From Paraburkholderia tropica (lineage in GTDB: Bacteria > Pseudomonadota > Gammaproteobacteria > Burkholderiales > Burkholderiaceae): a DNA stretch of 64,000 bases. The position numbers and the translations under genes were made by a program. The stretch spans positions 1 through 64,000 of the forward strand of contig NZ_FNZM01000011.1 of NCBI RefSeq assembly GCF_900109265.1, given 5' to 3'. Below are positions 7,475 through 16,472 of the stretch, piece by piece (within the stretch, counting starts at the first letter, position 1; each line of letters starts with the position of its first letter). Below the pieces are notes generated by a model. That model searched no databases and was not told where the DNA came from. It worked only from the letters and a program-made list of their open reading frames with translations.

Positions 7475-9460
7475 TTACTTGCCGCAGCCGGTCGGCTCAA
7501 TGTTGAGGTTGAGCCAGTCGCTATCGGGGTTTCCGTGGTCGTCGACGAGCACCTTCACGGGCGGGGATCCGACAGCAACCGAAAAGTCCACATCGTGTCC
7601 TCGGCTCACGACACCCTTTTGCGTCTGGCCCTGGCTATTGATCGTGGTAATACCGATCACGCCACCTCCGCGTTGAATTGCATCTGGCAAGACGCCCTTG
7701 TCGAGGGTGGCGACTACGTTGACGCCAGAGCAGGTGGCATCGTCGGCCAGGCGCCCGAGATCGATCGAAAGGGCGGTCGGATCGCCGACGCCCGGATGGA
7801 CGAAAAGGACTTCGTCGGTCATTTTCGAAACAGTACCGGTCTGACGCCCGAGGTGATCGACGTGGACATAGTTCATGATGCTGCTGGTCTGAACATTGCC
7901 CCAATCGGTCATGTCGAGCGACGTGCGGCGAAGCAGGGTGTAATAGCGCGAGAGGGGGATCTTTGTCCAGCCAGGCGCGCCATTCTGCAGAAATTCAGTG
8001 AATTCCGTGTGCCCGGTTTCCTTGGACCATTCGAGTAGCGGGGCGCTGACCATGACGCCATTGATGTGCGCCTGATCGAGATATTGGATCATGTTCTGTG
8101 CCTGGGCATCCAGCGCGTAGAGCGAGTGGCAGTTCTTCGCCGCGTAATAGCACCAGCCGCCGTCCATCTCAAGCAATGCCCCGAATGGTTTTTGCATTCG
8201 GAGCGCCGTGGCGGTGTCGAGGTGAGGTTGTTCGCCGGCTGGAAGCGGCTTGACGACTGCCGCTGTCAGCACCAGCAGAATCGCCGCACCGATTGCCGTA
8301 TCGCGAGCACCAAGCCAGCGAAACACCAGCGCGATCAGGAGCATCATCAGCGTGGCGGCCACGACGAGATAGTGGTCGCGAGCAAAGATGAGGACAATCG
8401 ACATCGCAGTGGGCACCGCGATGACGATCCAGGCGACCACGCTGGCGAGATCGAGAGGACGTCGGGTCCGCTTCGTGAGGCACCATGCAGCCAACGCGAC
8501 GACCGCGATTGCAATGACGGGGTGGTTGGTGGCTATGCCTGCCAGTGCGCCCAACCCGGCTTTCACGCCGCTCTCGATGTTGTAAACGAAATACCCCAGC
8601 ACGCGGGCGGGGTAGAGTCGGAGCGCATTCATCTCCGACGTGGCACCCGGAAGATACTGGGCCAGAAGCTTCTCGTAGTTGAAGAACGGGTCGATATTGA
8701 TCTTGCCCGTGTCCCGAAGATAGAGGCTGAAATGCTGGCCAAACGCCTGAAGCGCGCGCGCGCCGCCACGCAGGACAGGGAACGTCCAGAGCTTGACCAA
8801 CACAGCGACGATCACCAGGATCCCGACGGTAACCCAGGGCCACGGCCGCGCTGTAACGAACTGCCGGTAGCTGAACGCCAGGGCCACGATGGCGATGGCG
8901 GTCGCGGCGTAAAAGGCAATCACGAATTCAGGCCGGATGAAGGTGACGATAAAAGCCGTCAACGCAACGCAGGCCATTTTCGAATGAAAGCGGGGCAGGC
9001 GCGTGGAAATTGCAAAACCGATGCTCATGAGCGCGATGGCCGCGTAGACGAGTTTCGGGAGCGCTTGTGAGTAGCCCGAAGAGATCAGAATCGCGGTGGT
9101 GATTGCCGACAGTGCGACATTCCGGCTGATGACGAAAACCGCCAGTGAGGTAGCGATGATCCCAGCAGCAACGACCGCGACGCCCATCCAGATGTGCAGG
9201 GTCATCGGATCGGGGTCAATCGCCGACGCGATCCGGTAAATGTATGAGTAAAGCGGAGATCCCTCGTAATTGAGGAATCCGTGGTTCCAGTTGAATATCC
9301 CGCTTGCCATGTAGAACGTTTCGTCCCACATCTGAATGTCCCAGATATGTGGGGCATTTCGTAAAAACATGGCGACACAGAAGATTGTGAGCACGCTCAC
9401 CAAACCGACTAGAGCCTTCCGTTTCATGATCACTTGATTATGTATCTTCGTATCAGACAT
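7475..9460 (-). CDS. Large polytopic membrane protein, GT-C glycosyltransferase-like, with C-terminal soluble domain
   Basis: From ATG 9460 the protein is 661 aa; ATG 9427 is an alternative and neither has a strong ribosome-binding site. The first helix is followed by WDIQMWDETFYM, an acidic pair in the first outer loop as found in GT-C transferases that use polyprenyl-phosphate sugars. About ten further membrane helices follow to near residue 420, then a roughly 230-residue soluble region ending NIEPTGCGK. I do not recognise a named family. The position just downstream of a second similar protein and of DprE1/DprE2/UbiA-like genes suggests a transferase that uses lipid-linked arabinofuranose (inference). 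Confidence 0.7.
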   Translation of the reverse strand: MSDTKIHNQVIMKRKALVGLVSVLTIFCVAMFLRNAPHIWDIQMWDETFYMASGIFNWNHGFLNYEGSPLYSYIYRIASAIDPDPMTLHIWMGVAVVAAGIIATSLAVFVISRNVALSAITTAILISSGYSQALPKLVYAAIALMSIGFAISTRLPRFHSKMACVALTAFIVTFIRPEFVIAFYAATAIAIVALAFSYRQFVTARPWPWVTVGILVIVAVLVKLWTFPVLRGGARALQAFGQHFSLYLRDTGKINIDPFFNYEKLLAQYLPGATSEMNALRLYPARVLGYFVYNIESGVKAGLGALAGIATNHPVIAIAVVALAAWCLTKRTRRPLDLASVVAWIVIAVPTAMSIVLIFARDHYLVVAATLMMLLIALVFRWLGARDTAIGAAILLVLTAAVVKPLPAGEQPHLDTATALRMQKPFGALLEMDGGWCYYAAKNCHSLYALDAQAQNMIQYLDQAHINGVMVSAPLLEWSKETGHTEFTEFLQNGAPGWTKIPLSRYYTLLRRTSLDMTDWGNVQTSSIMNYVHVDHLGRQTGTVSKMTDEVLFVHPGVGDPTALSIDLGRLADDATCSGVNVVATLDKGVLPDAIQRGGGVIGITTINSQGQTQKGVVSRGHDVDFSVAVGSPPVKVLVDDHGNPDSDWLNLNIEPTGCGK

Positions 9461-9607
9461 GGCATGCGAGTTTAACAGTACTTCCTTACTGCGATTCCGG
9501 GGCTGTAAAGGATCGTGAATACCTCGCGGTTTTGCACGATACGACAGCTTGTGGCAGCGCCCGGCGCGTCGATCTGGCAATGCATTCAACGCGCTGATGC
9601 TTGCTCA

Positions 9608-11926
9608 TTAATCCAGTTTCAGTTCGATAGGGCAGCGTGAAGCTTTGCCATCGGCCTGCACCATCCATTCGACGGTTCGCGGATGATCGAGCGTGCTCAG
9701 ATCGAGCATGACACTGAATCCCGATGTGGCGAGTTCCGGGCGGTGAAGCGCGAGTGCGACGTCGGGGCGATTTCTCGGCTCGGCCGTGAAGTAATGGGGG
9801 CCGTTGGCATCACGCACGATGAAGTACGAACGGATCGATTTCGCGTCTGCTGCCGAAGCCGGCGCCGACCAGCCTTGCAGCGACAAGACGTTGCCCGGAG
9901 TCGCGACATGCGTTTGCGCGACGTATGGCGTGTTGTTGACGAGGTCGAACGTGCAGCGCGGTGGCGAACTGGTCTGTGCCGTGTCAGGCGGCGCGTCCGT
10001 CGGTGACGACAGGATCAGCTTGCTCGCGGAGGGTTGCGGAGTAATTTCGATACGACGAAGCTGGACGCTGTAGTTGTCGCTCCACAAATGCCGGTGTGAC
10101 GCTTCAACCTTGAATGCCACGACCTTGCGCGCGGACTGGACGCCACTCGCCAGCGCGATGAGATCCTCGGGGCGGTTCAGGAAGGGCGACAGAATAAAAC
10201 CGCCGCTGCCGACTGCGGCGATGAAGCGCCGGCGCACGACGCTGCCGTCGTCGAGCGTCAACTCCAGTGAGAGTTCCGGGAGCCTCCAGGCCGCGCTCAA
10301 CAGCTTGCCGGCAAGCGTCGGTTTGATATCGAGCGTGGCCCATAGCGGCTGGCTTGCGCTGAGTTCAACGCGTTCGCCAAGACGGGCATGGCGGGTCATG
10401 AGCGGCGTCGGCTCGATCGCTGCGGCAGGCGGCCCGGCGTGTCGTTCGAAGCGCACGTACTGCCCATCGTACGCGACCGGCGAATATCGGGCCAGCAGGC
10501 CGACTACGCTGGACGCATCGTCAAGCGTGGGCATGCGGTTGTCGATTGGCGCGAAGGTGAAAAAGACGGTGTGGGCGCCCGAGCGCTCGAGATGCTCGGC
10601 ATTGGCGGCGTCGAGGCGCGGATCGTAGACCGAATAGCTCTGAAAAATCGGCCGGGGCTTCCAGTGGAGGCCGTTTGCGAAGACCGAAGAAAGCTCCGTC
10701 GGATAGAGGTCGACGGTACCGCTTACGGCGGGCAGGCGCTCCTGGGTGCGAATGGCTTCGTTTGCGTTCGCGAACTGGGCCGGCAGGCTGGACGGCGACT
10801 CGATGCGCGTTTCGATGCCCGCGATTGTGCGCGTCCATGCGCCGTTCAAAAGTTCGCCGGCGTAGCCGAATCCCATCGGGAATACGGCGTGCCCGACGAT
10901 CTTCCACGTCGCGACGACGACGATCCACAACATGCAGGCCGGCAGCGGTGCGCTTCGAGCGGCGGCAGCAAAGGCGATGAAGAGCAGGAAGCCGGTCGTG
11001 ATGAACACGTGCCCGTCTTGTCGCACCATCCCCGCCTTGAAGCCCACGAACAAGACCATGACGAGTCCGAGCGTGGCGCACCAGCCGACCAGACCTCGTC
11101 CGCGCCCGAACGTTACATGGAAGTAGATCGCGATGATGAGCGAGACCCCGGCGACGAGGGCGGGAATCCAGAGGCGGCCCGGAAACGACATCGCATTCGT
11201 GTAGCCGGAGATGATCGGTGCTTGCGCAATAAAGTAGCCAGGCAGTGCCTCGAGCGGTTGGCCCGTGCTCGTCCACGCCACGATCAGACCGGCGACGCAG
11301 AGTAGAAAGAACATCGCGGCTTTCGCGCGATTCTGGCGGGCCAGCATGACGAAGGCGAGCGCGCAGGTCGCCCAGACCGAGCCAGCGAAGCTGGCCTTGA
11401 CGATCGGCGTGATGATGATGGCAATCGTGGCGAAGCCGATCCCGAGTTGTACGGGTATCGTCGGGCGCAGATAGAAGCGGTCTTCGGCGACGAGTTGCGT
11501 CCGCGCGATGACGTACAGCAGGAGAAACGGCGCGGCAAGGAACACGCTGTCGCGCACGAGCGCCATCGCGACGATGGCGGGAAGGAGAAGGGCGTAGGCG
11601 AGCCTGCCGGGCGACAGCGCCAGCGCCATCAGCAGACCGAACCCGCAGGCGAAAACGGTGCTTCCGACCATCATCAGCGTGTCGGTTGCGGGGCTATAGA
11701 GCGTCGAGTAGACCGAAGCAAGCGGGCCGAACGTGAAGATAACATCGCGGCCAAATACGAGCTTGTGCTCGACCGCGACGTTCAGCGCATAACGCCACGA
11801 ATTGTCGAGCCCTGCGAGCGGCATGCTGGGGGCGAATGGGATCAGGAGCAACGCGGCGATCACCAGTGAGGCGATGCCAATTATGTTGCCTGTCGCCAGG
11901 AGGCGCTTGCTCGAAGTGGTAATCAT
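9608..11926 (-). CDS. Large polytopic membrane protein with C-terminal soluble domain (GT-C-like, unknown)
   Basis: From ATG 11926 (AAGAAG about 10 bases upstream) the protein is 772 aa. The frame is open further upstream to 12160, but that extension is Arg/Pro-rich and unlike a protein start. It has a hydrophobic N-terminus, a first outer-loop motif GLDNSWRYAL, about 11 membrane helices to near residue 390, then a long periplasmic-type region with beta-rich segments. General layout matches the neighbour at 7475-9460, so both may be GT-C transferases of the same pathway, but I do not recognise the family. It lies 354 bases downstream of the DprE2-like gene on the same strand. Confidence 0.65.
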   Translation of the reverse strand: MITTSSKRLLATGNIIGIASLVIAALLLIPFAPSMPLAGLDNSWRYALNVAVEHKLVFGRDVIFTFGPLASVYSTLYSPATDTLMMVGSTVFACGFGLLMALALSPGRLAYALLLPAIVAMALVRDSVFLAAPFLLLYVIARTQLVAEDRFYLRPTIPVQLGIGFATIAIIITPIVKASFAGSVWATCALAFVMLARQNRAKAAMFFLLCVAGLIVAWTSTGQPLEALPGYFIAQAPIISGYTNAMSFPGRLWIPALVAGVSLIIAIYFHVTFGRGRGLVGWCATLGLVMVLFVGFKAGMVRQDGHVFITTGFLLFIAFAAAARSAPLPACMLWIVVVATWKIVGHAVFPMGFGYAGELLNGAWTRTIAGIETRIESPSSLPAQFANANEAIRTQERLPAVSGTVDLYPTELSSVFANGLHWKPRPIFQSYSVYDPRLDAANAEHLERSGAHTVFFTFAPIDNRMPTLDDASSVVGLLARYSPVAYDGQYVRFERHAGPPAAAIEPTPLMTRHARLGERVELSASQPLWATLDIKPTLAGKLLSAAWRLPELSLELTLDDGSVVRRRFIAAVGSGGFILSPFLNRPEDLIALASGVQSARKVVAFKVEASHRHLWSDNYSVQLRRIEITPQPSASKLILSSPTDAPPDTAQTSSPPRCTFDLVNNTPYVAQTHVATPGNVLSLQGWSAPASAADAKSIRSYFIVRDANGPHYFTAEPRNRPDVALALHRPELATSGFSVMLDLSTLDHPRTVEWMVQADGKASRCPIELKLD

Positions 11927-12280
11927 CGTTTTCGTGCTTCTTTGACCGGACTTCGACGGTCCTGATCGTGTTTTCAGGCCCTGCGTGCATTGCTGCGGCC
12001 TGCCGCGAAGCGAACGCAGGCTGCGGCGCTCGACGCCGGGCCTTCTCGGGTAATTCGGGAAATACGTACCGATACAGGCACCCACACCCGGTTGCCATGT
12101 CCGGCTTCCACGCCAGGCCGCGTGCCGATGGCCATCACGCGGATGTCGTGACTGCGGCAATGGCCATCGGGGAAGGGCAAGCTGCGCATTCGTCGCGTCG
12201 ATACGTCATGGTCGACGGGATCGCACATCACGTGCCGCGTTGCTGACGTTCTCGCGCACCTGTTCGGCGTCGGTGGCCGG
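11927..12280. other. Gap between membrane protein and DprE2-like genes
   Basis: These 354 bases lie between two minus-strand genes. The open frames present are Arg/His-rich shadows without protein character. The AAGAAG site just before 11926 is the only signal I can name. Confidence 0.45.
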
Positions 12281-13021
12281 TTACAGCGAAGCGCGTTTGA
12301 ACAGGAATTTGGGCACGCTCCGGATGATCAACATGATCAGCGACCAGAACCACGGCGTGTACAGCACGTCCTTCTTCTTTTCGATGGCACGCGTGATATC
12401 GCCCGCGACCTTGTCCGCCGTGGCGACGAGCGGACCCGGGAGCGGCAGGCCCTGCGTCATCGGCGTGGCGACGAAGCCCGGCTTGATGGTCACGACGTGT
12501 GCGCCAGCCTTGAAGAGGCGCGCATTCAAGCCCTCGCAGAAGGTCGAGAGGGCGGCCTTCGCGCTGCCGTAGAGATAGTTCGACGGACGACCGCGATCGC
12601 CGGCCACCGAGGAGATGACCGCGATGGTGCCGCTGCGCTGCGCTTCAATCAGGTTCGCGATGGGCGTGAGGAGGCCGATGATCGACGTGACGTTCGTGTT
12701 GAATTCGCGCATGGCCACTTCGGCGCTGTCCTGGCACTGCGCCTGGTCGGGCAGCGTACCCGGTGCGACGAGAACGATATCGATCTTGCCCAGTTCCGCC
12801 TGGCAACTTTCCAGCATGGCGGCGTGGCGCTCGACCTCGTTGATGTCGAGTTGAAAGCATGCCGCGCGCTTCGCGCCGCGTGCAACGAGGTCGTCCGCGA
12901 CTTGTTGCAGGCGTTCGCCGTTGCGAGCAACGAGAAAGAGGTTTGCGCCTTCAGTGGCCCAGCGACGGGCACAGGCCGTAGCGATCGCCGAGGTCGCGCC
13001 TACGATGAGGATATTTTTCAT
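12281..13021 (-). CDS. Short-chain reductase, DprE2-like (polyprenyl-phosphoryl-2-keto-ribose reductase)
   Basis: This 246-aa short-chain dehydrogenase starts MKNILIVGATSAIATACARR, with SSVAGDRGR and the catalytic YGSAKAAL. The C-terminal tail RSVPKFLFKR resembles that of mycobacterial DprE2 (Rv3791). DprE2 reduces the 2-keto intermediate made by DprE1, giving decaprenyl-phosphoryl-D-arabinose. The start ATG at 13021 overlaps the stop of the DprE1-like gene by four bases (ATGA), the same gene order and coupling logic as in mycobacteria. An upstream in-frame start at 13090 lies inside the DprE1-like gene and is unlikely. The exact polyprenol carrier is unknown. Confidence 0.85.
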   Translation of the reverse strand: MKNILIVGATSAIATACARRWATEGANLFLVARNGERLQQVADDLVARGAKRAACFQLDINEVERHAAMLESCQAELGKIDIVLVAPGTLPDQAQCQDSAEVAMREFNTNVTSIIGLLTPIANLIEAQRSGTIAVISSVAGDRGRPSNYLYGSAKAALSTFCEGLNARLFKAGAHVVTIKPGFVATPMTQGLPLPGPLVATADKVAGDITRAIEKKKDVLYTPWFWSLIMLIIRSVPKFLFKRASL

Positions 13022-14334
13022 GTTCGAGTAGTTCGTTCCCAGAATCGCGAAAGCATTGCGGGGTCCCGCAAGGTTTCCAGTTGTTCCCATTGTGGATAAG
13101 CCGCCCGGAAGTCCTCTCCCGACATATGGGCGTCCTTCGCGGGGTACAGGCGCCCGCTCGCTTCCCTGACGATCGCATCGAGGCGTGAGAAAAGTTGCGC
13201 GTTAGCCGCGTCTCGCTGAGGAAAGTCGAGTGCGAGCGAAGTACCCTCGCGTGGGAACGACAGCAGCCCCGGCGAGCGAATATCGCCGCAACGCTTGAGC
13301 ACGGCGAGGAAGGAGCCGGTGCCGCTGGTTGCAATCGCATCGAGAATGGCACGCGTCGCATCGCGTGCAGCCTCCGGAGGAATGACGCACTGGTACTGCT
13401 GAAAACCTTTGCGCCCATAGATGCGGTTCCATTCGAGCAGGCTGTCGAGCGGATAAAAATACGCGTCGTAACTGACCTTCGCGCGCGTCTCGCCCCTGGG
13501 TTGGCGGTGATAGTAGAGGCCGTTGAACGCCCGCAGGGTGAGCGGATTGAAAAGCGGGATAGGCAACGTCACCGGGACGGTCCGCTTTTTTCGGCAGTCG
13601 ACTTCCAGCGGACCGTCCTGCGCATGATCGCCGACCATGAAGATGCCGCGCCCCAGCGCCTGTCCGCGGCTCTGGCAATCGACCCATGCGACGCTGTATT
13701 CGTGTAGCGGATCGAGGCGGGTGGAAAGCTCGAAAAACTCGTCGAGATTATCGAAGCGGATATTTCTGACGTCGATGAGACTCGAGCGGATCGGCATCAG
13801 TTGGATTTCCGCCCACAGAATGAGTCCGGTGAGCCCGAGGCCCCCGATCGTTGCGGCGTAGAGGTCCGCGTGAAGCTCCGCTGAGCACTCGAGCACATTG
13901 CCGTCGCTGCGCGCGAGGCCGAAGCGGCGCACGTGGCGGCCAAACGTCCCGCGCACATGATGGTTCTTGCCGTGCACGTCGTTCGCAATCGAGCCGCCGA
14001 GCGTGGCGTACTTCGTACCGGGCGTGACCGGGAGCATCCAGCCACGCGGGATGGCGACGGCGAGAATCTGCTCGAGCGTGACGCCCGGCTCGGCGCGCAG
14101 TACGCCCGTCGTCCAGTCTGCGGCGATTACGCGATCGAGAGGCAGCGTCTGCAGCACGTGGTCCGATGCGGCGAGGCAACTGTCTCCGTAGCTGCGACCG
14201 TTGCCGAAGACGAGTGCGTTGCCGTGCTCCTGCGCGAGTGCCTGCCAGGCGGTCATGGCGCTGTCGCGCCACGCAATCGGGTGCGCCTCTTGTGGGTGGA
14301 CGGGATATCGTCCCCAGGACAGAACCGTGCTCAT
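13018..14334 (-). CDS. FAD-binding oxidase, DprE1-like (polyprenyl-phosphoryl-ribose 2-epimerase subunit)
   Basis: This 438-aa protein belongs to the FAD-linked (PCMH-type) oxidases. Its N-terminal half has GNGRSYGDSCLA, PGTKYATLGGSIANDVHGKN and HHVRGTFGRHV, a close match to the FAD site of mycobacterial DprE1 (Rv3790). DprE1 oxidises the C2 hydroxyl of decaprenyl-phosphoryl-ribose, and DprE2 then reduces it to the arabinose epimer. The gene lies three bases after the HAD-UbiA gene and overlaps the DprE2-like gene by 4 bases, so all three form one tight operon. The start ATG at 14334 follows directly on the upstream stop. Confidence 0.88.
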   Translation of the reverse strand: MSTVLSWGRYPVHPQEAHPIAWRDSAMTAWQALAQEHGNALVFGNGRSYGDSCLAASDHVLQTLPLDRVIAADWTTGVLRAEPGVTLEQILAVAIPRGWMLPVTPGTKYATLGGSIANDVHGKNHHVRGTFGRHVRRFGLARSDGNVLECSAELHADLYAATIGGLGLTGLILWAEIQLMPIRSSLIDVRNIRFDNLDEFFELSTRLDPLHEYSVAWVDCQSRGQALGRGIFMVGDHAQDGPLEVDCRKKRTVPVTLPIPLFNPLTLRAFNGLYYHRQPRGETRAKVSYDAYFYPLDSLLEWNRIYGRKGFQQYQCVIPPEAARDATRAILDAIATSGTGSFLAVLKRCGDIRSPGLLSFPREGTSLALDFPQRDAANAQLFSRLDAIVREASGRLYPAKDAHMSGEDFRAAYPQWEQLETLRDPAMLSRFWERTTRT

Positions 14335-14337
14335 AGA

Positions 14338-15762
14338 TCAGATCGCAGCCCAGAACACGATGCCGCAAAGCGCAACGACGGCAAGGCTGACCCGATCACG
14401 CGCGGCAAACACGATCGGATCGTCGTGCATCAGGCCGCGGTGGGCGATGATCCACGTTCTGCTGATCCAGTAGAGCAGCAGCGGGCAGGCCAACCAGATG
14501 AACTGGGCGTTCCGGTACAGCTTGGCCGTGTTGGCGTCCTGAATGTAGAGCGCCAGCACGAGTACGGACAGATATCCCGATGCCGTTCCGAGCGAAGAGA
14601 TGAGCGACAGGTCGCTCGCCACGTAGCCGCGCCCGCGCGTTTTCACGAGACCGCGCGCCTTCATCGAGTGCAGTTCCGCGTATCGCTTGACGAGCGCGAG
14701 GCTCAGGAAAATGAACATCGAAAACGCCAGCAGCCAGAAAGTGGGCTGCGCGCCGATAGCTGCCGTGCCGGCAATGATGCGAATGGTGTAGAGGATCGCC
14801 AGCACGACGACATCGACCATGACCTGCCGCTTGAGGTACATCGAATAGGCGAGCGTGAGCGCGTAATATCCCACGAGCACCGCAGCGAACCGCCAGGGCA
14901 GGAACAGCACAGTGAGTACGAAGGCGCTCACCAGCAAGACTGGAAAGAGTCCGATTCCCCAAGTTAGCGGCAACGCGCCGGACGCGAGAGGGCGCTTTCG
15001 CTTGGTCGGATGGTGCCGGTCGTCTTCGAGGTCGAGCAGGTCGTTCAGCAGATAGACGCTCGATGCACACAGTCCGAAGGCGAAAAACGCGAGCAGCGAA
15101 GCAAGGACGAGTCCCGTATTCGAGAGTTCGTGGGCGGCAAGCAGCGGCACGAAGATCAGAAGGTTCTTCAGCCACTGATGTAGACGCAGCGATTTCGACC
15201 ACGTTTTCAGGGAGGGCGGCCGCGATTCGATCACGCGCTCGACGTTACCCACTTTACGCGCCGCGCGTTCGACGCCAGCCGACGGGTTGACCACGTACGC
15301 GCGCGCTGCGGATTGCCAGACGGCCACGTCGTCATGCGAGTTGCCCGCATAGTCGAAATTCTTCTCGCCGAATTCAGCCACGAGTTTGTCGCGCTTGCGC
15401 TCGGCAGAGAGATTCGTGTTGCTGTCCGTTGCGAAGGTCTGGTCGAACAGGCCGAGGTGATTGGCGATCGCGTGTGCGTAGCGTTCGTGACTCGCCGTTG
15501 CGAGCACGAGGGTTCGGCCAGTCTTGCGCTCCTCTTCGAGCCAGCTGAGCACGGCGGGATCATACGGCAGCACGGAAACGTCAACGTTCGTCGTTTCCGC
15601 GAGTCCTGCCTTCAGTGCGGGCTTGCCGCCACGCGTCAGCCACAGCAACGGCCTGTAAAAGCGATGCGGCGCTGACGTCAAATAAGCGAAGCCCGATTCG
15701 ATCAGGATATCGGAGCGTATCAGCGTGCCGTCCAGGTCAACAACGAGTGGTCTGCTGTTCAT
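14338..15762 (-). CDS. HAD phosphatase-UbiA prenyltransferase fusion (polyprenyl-phosphate phosphoribosyltransferase-like)
   Basis: From ATG 15762 the protein is 474 aa. Residues about 1-190 form a HAD-type phosphatase with the nucleophile motif VVDLDGTLIRSD. Residues about 200-474 form a polytopic UbiA-family transferase with NDLLDLEDDRHHPTKRKRPL, closely matching the metal-binding motif of mycobacterial Rv3806c, which joins PRPP to decaprenyl phosphate. In mycobacteria a separate phosphatase then removes the 5-phosphate. Here the HAD domain could do that step in the same polypeptide (inference). It is the first gene of the coupled set HAD-UbiA, DprE1-like, DprE2-like. Confidence 0.85.
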   Translation of the reverse strand: MNSRPLVVDLDGTLIRSDILIESGFAYLTSAPHRFYRPLLWLTRGGKPALKAGLAETTNVDVSVLPYDPAVLSWLEEERKTGRTLVLATASHERYAHAIANHLGLFDQTFATDSNTNLSAERKRDKLVAEFGEKNFDYAGNSHDDVAVWQSAARAYVVNPSAGVERAARKVGNVERVIESRPPSLKTWSKSLRLHQWLKNLLIFVPLLAAHELSNTGLVLASLLAFFAFGLCASSVYLLNDLLDLEDDRHHPTKRKRPLASGALPLTWGIGLFPVLLVSAFVLTVLFLPWRFAAVLVGYYALTLAYSMYLKRQVMVDVVVLAILYTIRIIAGTAAIGAQPTFWLLAFSMFIFLSLALVKRYAELHSMKARGLVKTRGRGYVASDLSLISSLGTASGYLSVLVLALYIQDANTAKLYRNAQFIWLACPLLLYWISRTWIIAHRGLMHDDPIVFAARDRVSLAVVALCGIVFWAAI

Positions 15763-16472
15763 ACGGTAGGCCTGCGGGCACCTTATTGATGGGGCGTGGA
15801 AGGTAGAAATGGCGCTTCGCCCGGGAAGTCCGGGAAAGTTGCCAAACACGAAATTTTACCGGATATCGCCAACCGGTTACATTTGTTGCGGTTCAATTCA
15901 CGTACGGTGGCTCACTCCAGGCAGCCGTATGCGGTGTAGGAGCCGGCGTCCGCCAGGCATGCCGATGCTCGCTTCATTCGGCGATGCAGGCTGCGCGGCG
16001 CGCTGCGATCGCCGCATCGCTGCGGACAAGTTCGGTGTTGCTGGGAGCCTCGGGCGTCGTGGTCAGGAGCGCCGTCAAGCCGGATTGCAAAGAAAATAGG
16101 GGGCGATTGAGTGGCGGCCAGATGCGTTTCGGAGTGGTCGAGCTCGCCTCGCCTCGGCGAAACCTGGCGGTGACGCCAGATGGTGCCTTGAAGTAACAGC
16201 AAGTAATAACGCCGGCGGCAGGGCAACAGTCAGGTGTTGGGTTTTGACACGGCTATTCCGGGTATGTGGGCTGTGCGCGGGCGCCGCTACTGTACTATTC
16301 GCCCACGTCAGGGGCAACCGCGCGCCCCGGAGATATCGGGCGCGGAGGAGCGTAATCCCCGTAACACTTCGAAAGTGCAATTGCCGAAAGTCGAAGTTTT
16401 CGCGACACTACGTTTTTTCTGGCACCTATTTAGTCACATTTGCGCGTGGCGTTGTCCCGTCGTCAAGAGAGA
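15763..16472. other. Divergent intergenic region between the arabinose-lipid operon and the O-antigen operon
   Basis: About 700 bases separate the leftward HAD-UbiA gene from the rightward GT2 gene. It must contain both promoters, but I find no convincing -35/-10 pair. The part near 16,350-16,440 is richer in A and T and includes the imperfect inverted elements CTTCGAAAG and CGAAAGTCGAAG. Small open frames here have no recognisable features. Confidence 0.5.

Noticed and set aside
13933-14967. A 344-codon plus-strand open frame
   Set aside because: It is antisense to the DprE1-like and HAD-UbiA genes and rich in Arg/His/Asp, without domains.
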